From: Clusia tigrina
Lineage: Eukaryota; Arthropoda; Insecta; Diptera; Clusiidae
Assembly: GCA_920105625.2 (NCBI GenBank)
Contig: OV050031.1
Coordinates: 223,620,194 to 223,684,193, forward strand
Reading direction: 5' to 3'
Length of the DNA stretch: 64,000 nucleotides
Shown: positions 21,850-35,172 of the stretch, piece by piece
Numbering within the stretch: position 1 is the first letter of the stretch
How the letters are laid out: each line of letters begins with the position of its first letter
The notes under the pieces: model-generated
Databases searched by the model: none
Told to the model about the DNA's origin: nothing
The model's input: only the letters and a program-made list of their open reading frames with translations
Made by a program: the position numbers and the translations under genes

Positions 21850-23550
21850 CAAACCCATTTCGCACAAGACGGCCCTGGTCGGATCCTGCTGATTATTTGC
21901 TCAGCTTTTGCTCGCACATTCGCTGCAATCAACTGCCACGTGTCGCTTCGGCAGCGATATTGGTGGCTGCCCCAGAAATGCATTTAATTGGAAATTGTCT
22001 ATGAGGAGACTTCGGTATTGTACGCGAAATGGAGGCCCACAACCCTCAGGGGGGCGCACAGTAAATCAGTGGCTGGCAATAATAATAATAATTATAACCA
22101 TACCCATGGCAGAGGCCGTGGCCATGTAACCAGCGGTTGCAATTACCAACCGCTGCCAATACTGACAATCTGCAGGCTCGCATTAATAATTCATGCTGCT
22201 CCGCCGCGGTGTGTGGCAATATTTCAATCAAAATTATTCCGTATTCCCGCGACGCGCGGGATGTGGCCCATTGAAACAGCTGCTGTTACTGCTGCTGAAT
22301 TTAATTTGTAGCCGCCAAATGCTGCAGTGCAATATAACCGCGCCGTCCCGCATTTTCCGTGCTCCACACTTGCTGCTTTTTAGCCATAAGCATGTAGGAG
22401 TGTCAGCAGCACGCTCTGCCAGTGTCTTTTGCTGCTGACTGCCACAACGCTGACTGCCTTTGCGGGAGCACTTGTTCCTTTTTGTGTGGTTTGTCATTGT
22501 CATTGTCTTCGGTTGGCAGTTGCTTGTGTCTCGGTTGCATGTCATGCATACTATTAACGACAAAAAGGATATATGTGCAAGTACAATAAAGATATTATTA
22601 TGTTATCCTGGCATTCAGTGCTGGAAGCGTGCGCGGGTAATTAATGCATTTCATGCTTTCGGGGAAGTAGCACAAGCATAAATCAGGTTGCAGATTAAGG
22701 CAGTCGTTTGTAATTATTTTCCTTTTTAAAACGATGGCCACATTTGCGGCCCAGCATTCCCAGGGCCATAAATTATGCAGCAGAGGAGTGGCCGCTTAAG
22801 TGCCCTGCTACTGGCGGTCCTGCTTAAGTGCGCTTAAATCTTATCACTGTGCGTCTACGTAAATAAATCGAAACACTTTAAACCGCAACTTACGCAACTT
22901 CCCTCCCCTTCCACGATGGTCTATCTGCCTCCTTCTACATCGCTGTGGCTTTTACTTTCGAAATTATTTGTTTACATTTGTGAGCTGGTAAGGAAGAAAA
23001 AAACAAGTAAAATCCAAAATTGCGGTGAGTGGAAGAGTGCCAGCAATGAAGACTGGGTGAGTGGAGCGTTGCCGCGTGAAATCTCGAAAGACAACGCTGC
23101 AAAGCCAGATTAGCATAATCCGGAAGCCAGATTTCGAAGTGTTGGTACAATCAATGCATTTCCATTACGTGCGCCACTGAGACTTATGTGTGCGCGTGTG
23201 TGTGTTTATGTGTGGTTGTTCATTTGCGTTTGTGTGCATGTATTTGGCTCATCGATTTCATATAAATGTGAACTTTCATAGTGACAAGGATACATTTTTT
23301 GTATCTCAGTCAGAACCAAATCAACATTTCAAGATTTTCTTGAAGTTTTTTGGATTAAGGACTCAGACTTGTTAAGGCGAGGGTACTCATTCGAAGTTTG
23401 GTGTAATTCTATAGTGCTGATGCACCTTCAGTAGTCATAGGGTGCTGCACAACAGAGCATCAGAACCTACCTAAGGAACATTAGTACGGAAGACTGAAGT
23501 GGGGTTAAATTGACATTGAGATTATAAGCTAGTCAGGAATAGAGTGGGCT
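21850..23550. other. Unassigned stretch, partly GC-richer
   Basis: About 21.9-22.5 kb is richer in G+C than the surroundings and carries overlapping open frames on both strands (up to ~109 codons). These have no recognisable domain, and strings such as poly-Asn come from an (AAT)n run at about 22.08 kb. It could be conserved non-coding DNA. The rest shows nothing. Confidence 0.45.
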
Positions 23551-23554
23551 TATG

Positions 23555-24215
23555 AGTTCAAACATAATACTAATAATTTTGTGTGTGTGTTAAATTTGCA
23601 TATTTCAGAAATCCATTTGGTGGGCGTGGCGGCTGAAATGTGATGTTCCCAAGGATGATTAAAGGTCAAACTAATTTTGTTATTAAATCTGGTATAAATT
23701 GCGAGTCAAGTTGTAAAGGAAAAAACTGTGCTATAACATAATACTAACAATTTTTTTCGTGGGTACTTTTTCATAAGTCACAATTCTCTTTGAAGGTCAG
23801 TTGTAAAGGAAGAAACAGTGCTATAACATAATACTAATAATTTTTTTTGTATGTTAAATTTTCATATTTCGAATTTCCATTTGAAGGTGGGCGTGGCGGC
23901 TGAAATGTGATGTTCCCAAGGATGATTAAATGTCAAACTAAGTTTGTTATTAAATCTTGTAAAAATCTCGAGTCAAGTTGCATAGGAAAATACTGGGTTA
24001 AGACTTAATACTAACAATTTTGTTGGTGGATACTTTTTCATATTTCACAATTTCATTTGAAGGAGGGTGTGGAGGGTGAAATGTTATGTATACAAATATG
24101 AATAGCTTTCATAAACTAATTTTGTTATAAAATCTAGTAAAAATCTCGAGTCAAGTTTTAAAGGAATAACAGGGTTGAATCTTTTAAAAATCTTGAGTTA
24201 TATACATATCTGAAT
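23555..24215. repeat. Degenerate tandem array with GGGCGTGGCGGC core
   Basis: GGTGGGCGTGGCGGCTGAAA followed by TGTGATGTTCCCAAGGATGA occurs at about 23620 and about 23886, with a decayed version (GGAGGGTGTGGAGGG) near 24064. Between them, ACATAATACTAA(C/T)AATTTT, CGAGTCAAGTTGTAAAGGAA and ACTTTTTCATA recur several times. The full period is about 265 bp with a shorter partial unit inside. Confidence 0.85.
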
Positions 24216-24219
24216 AGTG

Positions 24220-27200
24220 GGCGAGGCTCAAGCCATAAGTATGTATAGCAATCTTTCCCTTTGCCCATCCCTCTTTACTATACCAGCCTTCGTACACTTC
24301 GCAATTAGACTCCTTCTCTCTTTACATAAATATTCACAGCCTGCACCTTGCTTTCACAGTTTTCTCGTCCTTTTCTCTCACTGTCCTCATTTTATAAATC
24401 TCAGCGCTTGGCCACCACCACTTTGCTCAACGATTTCTGCAGCTTTAAACACTGCTTTCAATTTCCCTATAAATGACAGCCCCGTTTGCTGTCTCTGCTC
24501 CATGCACTCTTTCCCCTCCCCCTGAATAGGGCGAACTCTGACAGGATATTAAAAATGAAGTGCATGAATGACTTAAGACCACTTCAGAGAATTTCTGTTA
24601 ATCATTCATATTGTGAAATTGCTACCGCTGCAATCCTTGCAGCACACTTTTGCAGGACACTCTCGCTGGCTGCGTGCCTTTTCTTGGAATTTTATCTTAG
24701 ACATTTTTAAAGACTCGGGAGCATGCATTTCATTACTGGTCACTGCTGTTAATTATGCACCGACATTGTTGCAAGTGTAGTCGTGGCACATTTTAATTGT
24801 TTCAACCATTTCCCTAGCCCGGTGCATTTATCTTGTGTACACGTGCAGTTGCCCGCAACGTTTTATGTGCTGTGTTTATATATCCTGTTATATCCTGTGG
24901 CATGGTTTATCGTGTGCCACACGTAATATATGCATTTCGCCTACGGGGTGCAGGACACGTGCCCCATCGTGCTTGTTGGTGCGTGTCACTGTAACGCTAG
25001 TGCAGCAATTGCGTGAGTATTTAAAATATTAAAGATTTAGCGCCGAATTCCATTGGCAAGGACGACATTAGCAGGATTTTAGTTGGCATAGTTTAAATTT
25101 TTGGCTATTTTCCCCGCTTGTTAAATGCGAACTGGAGGCGAGAATATTAAATTCTTTCCTTCACTAATATTTAAATAATTGAAGATTACTCATACGCCCC
25201 GGTGGGATTGTGAGAATTTTGTTTGCTTTATATTAGCGCGGTTCCTTGGTACTCCACTCTTTATTTGCTAGTAAAAATATAAAACAAAAATATGAAAAAT
25301 CTCTAATACTTCTGTAGTCGTTGGAAAACTCTTATGGTCCTTTATGGGAACTCTTTTATACCAACAGAGCAAAAATCCTGAGGCAGATGAGAATAGCATG
25401 CTAAAGCAAAGAGCAAGCGAGTTGAAAATTTGCATAGTGTTGGCCACGTTTATTCATAAATAATGGAGCGAAATTCCAGCACGTCTAAATGGCAATTTTC
25501 AATTAAAATACGTGTAGCAGCTAAAATAGAAGAGGTCCATTATAAAGGGCACTCCACACACTCAAAGACACGTTTACCTTGTATCCACATTTGAAAGGAT
25601 TTTAATTGTGAGGCTTAAATTTAGTCACTTTTTTTGAGCACGTATCACAAAATATTGGACAATGGAATCACTGACATTATTCATAAATAGAATATTGATT
25701 TTTGCTCAAACACCCTGTATATTGTGGCATTTGCTCTTCCAAGTTTTTAATGAAATAAAAAATGATAATTTCTCCACAATTGAAATGACGAAGCATTTTG
25801 CATTGCTTCCAATGCAAGCGGTAATGAAAATTCTGCATCGCGTTCCCAGCCAGATGCCTAAGCGTTGAGTCATGTCTGCCTGACGGTAACTGCGTTGATA
25901 ATGACCCTACTCAGTGCCAGACTGCAGAGCTGTTTCATTTCTGAGCCCAACTAATTGCCAAGACGTGTAGGTGCAGCCAACAGTCCGTGCAATTGGCTGC
26001 ACTGCAATTACACATTACCAGTAAATTGTGAGCTGCGCGGCATTTAATTGCGTTCCCAGACTGAGGGGTCATTCGCCGCTTGAACTTGGCAAACGGAAAC
26101 TTAATTAAAGGGGAAAATGTGTAAGAAAATTGCATTTGTTTGTGTGAGCAGGAATTTGCGTGCATTCCAATTGCATGAGGAGTGGATTCGCAGAGCCAAG
26201 CAAACAGCAGGGTGGAGATCATCCTTTATGGCATCCTTGAATACTCACATTTGAATAAAGAGTTGAAATGGACGCTCATATTTCGGAGTAAAATACCACA
26301 TAATGCATCTAATCAAGTAAGAGCAATGAATGGAATAGCTACAGAAAGAGCCGGGGATCGTTTGATAGACCTTTAGCCATTTAAAAGCGTCTCTGGTGAA
26401 ATATGTTCCCGTTTTGCTGCCTACCATTCCGTTGCGTCTTACTGTGTCTCTGTGTGTTTATGATTATTTTTCATTTATTGCCGGTCATAAACCTGCCGAA
26501 AGTATCAGCTTACAACATAAACTGCCTGTCTTGGTATAAGTGCGAGCTCGGCCGAAAGTTCAAAGTTCAATTCATGTGAGAAGTCGCAGAAGTATGAACA
26601 GTGAAGTAGGCTTCTCAAATTACGAGCACCTCGCCAGGTGGGTACGAGCATTTACACTCTCACCCACCGCGATTCTAATGGCAGCTGTGTTCTTATATGG
26701 TGTTGAATGAGAGTGGGGTTGTATGGGTGTGTCGATGTGTGGGTGTGAATGTATGGGTGTGAATGGATGGGTGTGAACGTGTGGGTGGCAGAGTAAGTGT
26801 GGGTTGCTATGTGAATGGGTCTTTGTGGTTGGAAGAGTGTGGATGGGTGTGTTTGTGGTGCTACATTGATTTATAAAAATTTTCTCGTTAGTATTTTTAT
26901 AGCACTCATAACTTTGGTGTAGGCTTTCTTCATTTGCATATTGATTTGTCGTAAGTGCATGGGACTGGTTGTGCTTATATGCCAAACCAATATAGAACTG
27001 TGTGGTTCGTGCCTCACATCAGTGAAATTTCGCAAGTTTGCTTATAAAAATTTATGATTGAGTGAAGAAGAGTATCCAAGCCAGAGTGTAGGATGCGCTT
27101 CAATGATATTCTTTTCTTTACTGCCAGCGCGGTCTATAAACCAACTGATGAGTCATGGCCTTTCTCTTAGATAAAATTGGGTTAGAAGTTATTTATGGAG

Positions 27201-29285
27201 ACAGATTATATTGGAGACACGTTGGGAATTTTTTCCGTCAACTGAGAAGACCACGCATATGTTGTAAATCACAGGAGTTTCATCATTATGAGTGAGATAA
27301 TACTATAATGTTCCCTTTGCGGCTGTGACATTGGGTAAAGGACTCTATTCGGCAACTCCGTTAGAACAATTATGAATTATTCCTGTGGGCTTCCAGTCCT
27401 ACTAGAAAAATTATATGCGTAGAAACTCAGTTAGTTCATAGGCAGGATATATTTTGAAACAGATATTAAAAGAAGACACTGCTGAGTGCCTTCCTTTTTA
27501 CTGCTTTGAAGTGAGCTTGATAAAGTTCCTTCATAATTGTTTAACTAGTTTCCGTTTAACATAAACTCCGCCTCACTCATGCTGCTAAATTTATTCCAAA
27601 TAATTTTTAAAATATTTTCTCCTCTTCAGATTTTATGCCATTTCCAGGACCTATAAAAGTGGCATTTGAAGAATTTTCTTACTCCTTGCTTTGCAATTAA
27701 TTTCCGCTTTCACGACAGCCCAATGTGCACTGCTCGCTTCAGTACCATATCCGTGCGATTCGAAGTCCTTTTTCTGCATTAATTTTCATTATTTATTTGG
27801 GTTGCTCTCCGCTTCTGATTGCGTGACTTCGCCTGCAGCCGCTGTGTTTGTTATTTTTGATGTTGGCGATGATGTGTTTCGGCGGTGGTATCTACCGAAA
27901 GAAGAAAGCATAATTAAGTGGAACAAAAAGTCGCAGCTCAGTTGGCAAATATTTTAATAGCAAGGACACAGAGCAATGCGAAATCGTTTACGAGTTGATT
28001 CTTTAATTTGTAAATATTTGGAGCGCAGAAACTTCGGGGCCAACGAAAGGCAAAAAGTAAATGAAGCAGGCGAAGCAATTTACTTGTAAATAGAATGGAT
28101 ACACAGATAACATTGAGTTACGGCTCCTGGTGGGCACAATTGGCAGCCTCTTCGCTCACGGACAATATTTGTTTCCAATTAGGAAGTTGGGAAGGGGGTA
28201 AGTAAATTGTACAGTGACTGCGTTTGTGTGGGTTCAGAAAAGGGCACAGTTATCAATTGAAGTGGAAGGAGTGGCAGGGGCAATTATGAATTAAAGCAAA
28301 CTGTTCAATTTACGTTATGGCCACAGCAGCCAAAAAGGATGCTTAGCATTCAATTAGGAGAATATTCTGCTAAAATGTTGTTTGAAGAAAGTGCCTTGAG
28401 AGTTGATTAGAAAATGTCGTGGCAAATTTGCATAGAAAATTAGTTTACTTTTTAACTTTTAGTAAAATGGCAAAGTAGATAAATATTAATATGAAAAAAG
28501 GACATCAAGGAATCCATCTTGGCGCTTCCATTAACACAGCTAATGTCAGTGGACAAACTTTTCCAATTGCCTCACTTAGCTGGACACAATTTTCCTAATA
28601 CTATTTTTGTGTTTTTCTTGGACGAATGCCACCAATAAAACATTGCCTAAAAGGCCTCAACATGTGTTCGAGCCAAAAATCCTCGGCCAGGAAGCGGGAC
28701 ATGCGAAATTGAACCATAAACACATAAAATTGAATGGACGAATATGCGTTGATGCTGATTCAGCTGCGCCGCCACCTTCTCGCCTATTGTACTATTATTT
28801 ATAATTTATATGACCGCAAGATTTACGACCATCATTATTGAGTATCCTGTTGCCATATATTACCATGTAAATGCTGCCTGCTGGCAGCGGGGCCGCAAGC
28901 TTCCAACGATGTTTACGCTTCTTATTTATGGCGTGTATTTATTATGATTTTATGCTCTGTGATAGTTGCGAAAATATTTAGGGAAAAATATCATCAAGTA
29001 ATATGAATGATTAGGAATGATTTCATTTACGTGTCGATAACAGAACTATTTATATAGAGGCCAGCAGGTCCGGGGAGGTGAAGAACCATGAACTTCAGAA
29101 ACAGGAAATTGCAAAGAAGTAATGTAATGGTGTAATAAATAAGAAGGAGATCAATGGACGAGGTGATTATAATAATAAATTTTTGTGGTTTAGCCGAAAA
29201 TCGAAGGAATAGAAGAAGGGATCAAGGAGGGAGGGATATGAAGAAGAAAATGGAGGCAAGATTAAAGGATTAAAGGAGGCTAAAA
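24220..29285. other. Unassigned non-coding stretch
   Basis: No coding domain, RNA gene or element family was recognised in this 5-kb interval, except the GTGTGGGTGTGAATG-type repeat listed at 26.70-26.87 kb. Open frames of 60-120 codons lack motifs. Confidence 0.5.
26700..26870. repeat. Degenerate GGGTGTGAATG/GGATGGGTGT minisatellite
   Basis: Short words such as GTATGGGTGTG, GTGTGGGTGTGAATG and GGATGGGTGTGAACG recur in tandem at roughly 12-18 bp. The minus-strand frame rich in His-Thr-Pro is a translation of this repeat. Confidence 0.8.
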
Positions 29286-29299
29286 ATGCCTGACGCATC

Positions 29300-31310
29300 A
29301 TCAAAACTGTCGTCACAGATTTGGTGTGTGAGGATTGCACTCACTAAAACATCCCCCTTCCTCACTGAGAACATCTCCCCACCCTGGAAGCCTTTTTATA
29401 CTTCCTTCAAGGTGGAGATTCTCACTTCGTCTCAATTGGATTCTCAACATTATTCCTGCTTCCACTTTTCTTCGGGCGTGCAGCTTGTCGGCCCACAATT
29501 TGCTACCATACAGCAGAATGGAGTGCGTTGTCGCCATCAGCAGCTTCCTCTTGCTGGATGTCGGCCCTCCGATGTTTGCCATTAGTCTGCTGAAAGACGC
29601 CATTACCCGTGCTGCCGTAGACGCTGTATTTTGCATTTGCGCCCAGTGGCAGTTAGCTTGGAGTCAAACTGAATTCCCAGGTACTTCATCACCTTTTGTG
29701 TCCTGATGGTCTCGGAGCAAACTCTCAAGTCAATTTCGATTGGAATGTGCTTTCTCGTGAGGAATAGTAGTTCCGTCTTTTCCGTGGCCAACTTCAGACC
29801 ATGTGAATCGATCCACCTCTGCGTTCTGATCAAGACCTGGTTCAGCTTTCTTTGGGTGTTTTCCGAGTCGTGTGTGGTGATGATAGCCGCAATGTCGTCT
29901 GCTTATCTGACTAAATGAGAGTGTCATCTGGCATCTTTATGCGCAAAATGTCGTCGTACCTTATATTCCAAAGGTCCGGTCCGAAGATGGACTCTTGCGC
30001 GGCCCCTGCCGTGATGGTTTTGCTTCGGGTGCCATTGTTGGTCTCGTATATCAACACCCGATCTTTTAGGTAGCTCCGCATTATCTTCTTCAGATAAGCT
30101 GGTATCTGAAAAAGATTTTCGAGTGTCTCGTTCGTGTCCGCTGTTTACAGCGTTTCTGACGTCTAATGGAACAAGAAGTAACACTCGCTTGGAGTAGTGA
30201 TTTCCTTGCTGTGGCGCTAGCATACTTTCTATGACGTCTTCTATGACGTCTTCCAATTGTGGACTTTCCTGGCCGAAAACTGTGTTGTCGAGTGGATATT
30301 CACCCAGCGTTTTCGATGTCTGCTACTATTCGGGGTTTGAGTAGTCGCTTCAAAAGTGTGCCCGCGGTGTTTGGCATACACAATGGTCGATATGCTGACG
30401 GTGATTCGGAGTTTCCCTTTCCCTTTCCCTTACTGATGAGCACTAGTCGCTGTCTTTTCCATATGACGGGGAATATTCCTTCTGTCAGTAGTCAGAAGTA
30501 CTTGGGCATAGCCATTTGATACTATTTTTAGGACTTCTGCTGGAATACCGTCGATACCCGGTGCTTTGTTTCTCTGTAGGGTGATGGCGGCTGCTTTAAG
30601 TTCATCTTCCGTGAAAATAGGTGGGACTGCCTTGACCAGCTCTTCCGATTCTTCACTTAAGGCATGTACCGGGAATAGAGCATTGACTATGTTTTCCATA
30701 GCATGGTCTTCTAGTTGGGGTACCGATGCTCTTGTCGAAGCTTTTTCACGATTTTATACCCCAGTCCCCTTGGGTTGTTGTTTCTGTCGTTTCAGAGCTC
30801 CTCCCATTTCTTCTCCTTGCTGGTGCGCATAGCAGTTTTGAAGGTTTTCCTAGCAGCTTGGAGATCTTCTCTTTCGGCAATCGCAGATCCTACACGTCTG
30901 GCCCTAGTGTACTTACTTCCACACCGCAGACACATCCATCTGAGTTGAGCTATTTCCTCTGTCCACCAGTAAACGGCCTTCTTGTGTTTGTTTGGTCTTA
31001 TTTTCGGCATCGCTTTGCTACAGGCTCTCTCTATACACTGCATGGCCTGCTTCACCTTGTTATTAGCATCGCTGGCGTTGCTGTCTAATCGAATGTTTGT
31101 CTCGAGCTCAGCAAGTAGCACTTCCGGGATTAACTTTGATACATTCCACTTGCGAGTTCCTCGTCCACTTATGTTGTGGTCATGGTTGCTTGGCACTTTT
31201 TTAATGATAAACGTAATGTATTGGTGATCGCTTCCATTATAGTCTTCTAAGACTTTCCATGTACTTACTCTGTGAGTCTAAACTTAGTGGCAGGGTCAGA
31301 TTAATAATGG
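29300..31310 (-). pseudogene. R1-clade non-LTR retrotransposon ORF2 relic (endonuclease end, RT, thumb)
   Basis: On the minus strand the order is: the end of an APE-type endonuclease (NGSDHQYI, about 31.24-31.21 kb); the linker with AVYWWTEEIAQL (about 30.98-30.94 kb); FTEDELKAAAITLQRNKAPG followed by IDGIPAEVLK (30.63-30.54 kb); SPSAYRPLCMPNTAG; LDVRNA (about 30.16 kb); IPAYLKKIMRSYL; the palm box with ADDIAAII (about 29.90-29.88 kb); LATEKTELLFLTRK; and KRKLLMATTHSILLYGSKLW. These are diagnostic of R1-type elements. The Tyr of the catalytic YADD is a stop (TTA on the plus strand, 29903-29905). Several frameshifts and a 12-bp duplication (ATGACGTCTTCT, about 30231-30254) occur. The endonuclease N-half, ORF1 and a proper 3' end are missing. 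R1 relatives often target rDNA, but no rDNA was noticed nearby. Confidence 0.9.
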
Positions 31311-31314
31311 ATTG

Positions 31315-33590
31315 GTGATTTGATTTCTGGAGCTTTGAGTGCTGCAGCGATTTTTTAAGGTTGTCATGAGTATCCCCGTACAGAGATAAGCATTAATAGT
31401 GGGATAATTGGTGGTGTGCTAGATTTGGTCAGGATTCTAGTTAAAGTAGTGCAGAAAGCCCTTCGGTATCTTCAAACGGCAGTGTTACACATGAGAGATA
31501 TGATAAAAAGTTACGCAAGAAAGGCTGAAATACCACTTATCCAGCTTAAAGCAGTGATGCACAAAGCTTCGCACACGTGCAAAAGCTATTTTAAGCTTCA
31601 TATAAGTGCCTTCAATAAGCCATCAAACTTAGGACAGATACACTTGGAAGATTACAAATCTATACGAGTAAATTTGTGCGTTGCTGGTTGCGAGGATTTG
31701 GACAAACTGTGAGTACCATGACATTGATGCTGACTGGCTTGTACGAGTATTGGTACGTCATTCCCCCACATACCCCCTCCATTCGAAGTCAACATTGCCG
31801 GACACTAAAAAATGTATTAAAAATAAAGTGCTTAACAGCGGCCGAAAATTTTTCCACTACTGGCCACACGCCACTCTGCCCCAAGCCGCATTAAGGCAGA
31901 ATTTTCGCTCCAAACATTAAACTTAAAATAGCGGAAATTAAGAAGGCCATTAAATCCATTAACATGATTTATACCGACACAATTTGTAAGAAAGAATTTA
32001 TTTTCTTCTATTATTATAAATTTTTATGAGCTTAACGCTCACATTTTTGCATTCATAACAACAAACCACACAAACACACACACACACAGCCACAGCCACA
32101 GCATCCTTACCACCATAGAAGAAACTTTTGCTTCGCAGAGGCTGCACAAGGAAAACTTTGACGGAGATAAGCATCATTTGCAAAGACCATCAAAACCCAA
32201 AAATTCAAACTTTTAACTCGTTATCGGCTCAGAGACCTTAATTAAAGTCATTAAAGCCGTGTGGAAGGGGGTGTGGGGACTAGGCAAAAATGTCAGCTAC
32301 GGCTATCAATGGAATTTCAGTATCATGTAAGCCGGTGAATTTCTGGCGGCTGCGGTCTAAAATGTGGTAATGAAAAATTGATTTTATGCAGGAAATATTG
32401 TTTGCGATGGAGGAGGATTAATCAGGTATTTAGCAGTAGGAGATGGAAACCGACCAAATACTTTAACGAGGATTCGCAAGTAGTTGGGAAATAGTGTAGT
32501 TCTAAGAAGTTCAACTGTGGGATACGAGAGAGAATGAGGCTGCTCTTGAGTTCAGCGCTACCTCAGAGGTGTTTCCTACTGCTTGCGACTGCCGGAAAAC
32601 TATGCAGATAATTTTCTGTTGTATCAATATATTTCTTAAGGATAGAGTTGTCTGTGCAACTCTCGAAGCCAAGGATAAGAGTATGTTGGCCACATGTGTT
32701 GCATACTGCAATTAAGCCAACTAGCAAGCGTAGGAGGAGGAAGACATACTGCTGTGTGGTTCGGTTACTGCCCAAATTACTACTATGGTGTATAATATAT
32801 AAATCTGTACCATATTTCTCTAGGAATGTTAACTGTAAAGGAGCGTATTCAAGTCAATCAGATACAAACTTGATGCCAATGATAGGCTTCAAAGAGCTTG
32901 GGTTACCTTCAGGCCCTTGTTCAATGTTGAATACCACTTTGTTTTGGAAGCCTTCTAAGGAACAGACTGTTGCGTTTGCGACACTGTTAATGATGTCTTA
33001 AGATTGATCAGGATCTTCCAAGTTTCTGCTGACTTTCGAATCCTTTTAATGCAGCTTGAGTTAGACTTAAGAATGAGCAATTGATGGGGTCCATTTAAAC
33101 ATAACTTTCAACACTATAACTCTGAAATAAACTACCACTGTCATAGTGTCTCATAGTGGCATTCTTTAGACTCCACTTGTTGAAACAATCCTTTCATATT
33201 CACGCGTAGATTACTCGTATATGTTGTACTGCATTCCTCGTGTTGCTTAGCTAGGCAATTCTAAGGTACTTCTGATGTGCCTGGAACCTAAACATAAAGT
33301 AGGTAATTAAATACACCGTCAATGATGGTAAATTTGCTGCTGGAACTACGAGTGAAGAGTTCACAAATAATTTTTGTGCTACTTTTGCTGTTGGTGGTGC
33401 TTCAATTCACGTGTATCGGAATCCTTTTCACTCCTGCGACTGCTGCTCGTTTTGTTAACTGAAATTTCCAGCTGCATTTTTAATATTTGCTTTGACATTT
33501 CGTAATTTTATTACTCGCAACTCTACTCAGGATCTTAGGCATGAGACGAGTGCTTCATTTATATGATCCTGAATTTCAAATAATAATGGA
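31315..33590. other. Unassigned non-coding stretch
   Basis: The plus-strand open frame of about 98 codons at 31.4-31.7 kb and another of about 117 codons at 32.65-33.0 kb carry no recognisable domain. A (CA)n run is listed separately. Nothing else was recognised. Confidence 0.5.
32074..32088. repeat. Short (CA)n microsatellite
   Basis: Seven to eight CA units followed by GCCACAGCCACAGC. Confidence 0.85.
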
Positions 33591-33595
33591 TTAAG

Positions 33596-33688
33596 ATCGA
33601 GTCGAACCCCCTGGCAGCCAGTACTCATTAATTGTATTTATTGTAATAATTAATTTATTAGAATAAAGTGTAATAATAATAATATATG
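33596..33688 (+). mobile_element. SINE 3'-half fragment, copy 5
   Basis: CGAGTCGAACCCCCTGGCAG, CCAGTACTCATT, AATAATTAATT and GTGTAATAATAATAATATA occur in the same order and spacing as in the 3' half of the SINE at 54534-54743. The tRNA-like head is absent, so this is a 5'-truncated copy. Confidence 0.6.
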
Positions 33689-34319
33689 ATCCTGTGTATC
33701 CTTGTGAGTTAGCTTTAGTTATATTCACAGAAATTTGTCAAAAGGATTCGATCAACTGTTTTAATTATAGAAGAAATACAACTTCTGCGGTTAGTTTGGC
33801 ATCAAAGCAACATTGCCTCTCCTTTCTCCTGCTCACACCCTCAAATTCACACCCATAACTCAATTAGCCAGCCCTCAGATATTTATGAGTTATTTTTGAT
33901 TTATAATTAAGCTGCCAGTACCGCTGAATACCGCCACCTGTCGTAACTGCAAAGGTTTTTAATAACATTATAAGCCCTCGTATTTCATTTATGAATTTTG
34001 ATACCCTTGCAAAAAATGTTCATAATTTATGATAAACATTCTCCAATGAAATCATCCCCGGCATCTTCACCTCCCTTGCTGACAAAAACAACAACCACAA
34101 CAGAGCACTTCGAGAGTGAACAACAAATTTGTAGTCCTTAAGTGTGAGTTGCTTTATTAAAGCACAATTTGCACTTCCTTCCTTCCGAGCGCCTTCCTTG
34201 ACACATTTCGTATTCCTGTGACTGGCTTTGACTCTGTTTTTGTTTCATTTTTGTCTGGTTTTTGTGGTGTTTCCTGACATTAAGTTACACAAATTTACGC
34301 CATTCATCTTAATCTTCAG

Positions 34320-34526
34320 TTACTGTTCTGTCACCATATCCATATTTCCTCGTTTACTAAACCACCGAATATTGCGTCCTTGCCTTACACCAGCATGTGC
34401 ATAATTTTGCATTTCCTTACAGATTTCCTCCCAAATTTTCTTGTGGTCACACAATTTTCTGGTAGGTTGGATAAATTTAAAGAGGGAACTTGCACCGAAT
34501 GAAAATTTAGAGTTGGTTTGCCACAA
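34320..34526 (-). pseudogene. Possible Myb/SANT-like DNA-binding domain relic
   Basis: A 68-codon minus-strand frame contains HKKIWEEICKEMQNY. This resembles the middle helix of Myb/SANT-like domains found in insect regulatory proteins and Harbinger-type elements, where a K-x-x-W-x-x-I pattern is conserved. The first and last conserved Trp-containing segments are not clear. The resemblance is short and may be accidental. Confidence 0.2.
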
Positions 34527-34645
34527 GTGCTGATATTCAGTTCCTTGAATATAATGTAAAATTGAAGTCTCTATAAGGATATTATTAGTCTTGCATTATA
34601 TTAACATATAGGCTTAAGTAATCTCTTACAATGTTTTAAACACAT

Positions 34646-35172
34646 TGTTCCGAAATTGCTCTCCTGACAATTTACTCTAAGTATCTATACTCGGATTCGC
34701 ACCACTGGATTGTGTAGTAATCAAACAATCGCAGGTTAAATTAAAATAACTAACTTTATTTAATTATTGCTATTTACACACTTAAAATTAGGCTTAAAGT
34801 TTACATTGTTACAATTTGCACTTTATTTAATAATTCATTTCGTCACTTTATTACTTCTTAATACTGAAATGCACCATGTACACACTGTCACGATCTCTGG
34901 TCAACTGCGTCTCACTTTAATAGTTTGGCGGCTTTTATAGCTTTCGAATGGTTGAAGTAGAAAATTCTACACTATTCAAGAAGTTTCCGGATCATTCTAG
35001 AATCTTATATACACCACGAAGAGGGTAAGCTTTTATTTTCGAGAACATTCTTTACACCATTATCTACACCCCGAAGAAGCTTTTATCTGCATGGATTGTG
35101 TCTTGGCTTAAATGCATAGGATGGTGATCCAGATGGGATCCTAAAAGTAAGGATTCATGTGTCAATATTTTT
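34646..35172 (-). mobile_element. LTR, family 1 copy B (near full length)
   Basis: The plus strand starts TGTTCCGAAATTGCTCTCCT and ends near CATGTGTCAATATTTTTA. The reverse complement aligns from end to end with the LTR at 3993-4552, including a TATAAAAG box (about 34.93 kb), several AATAAA words and ACACAATCCAGTGGTGCGAA near the 3' end. It interrupts an AAGCTTT-rich repeat, because the flank TAATCTCTTACAATGTTT to its left recurs at about 35408 and 35577. No clear TSD was found. Confidence 0.85.

Noticed and set aside
26620..26985. His/Thr/Pro-rich 121-codon frame
   Set aside because: It is the translation of a GTGTGGGTGTGAATG-type simple repeat.
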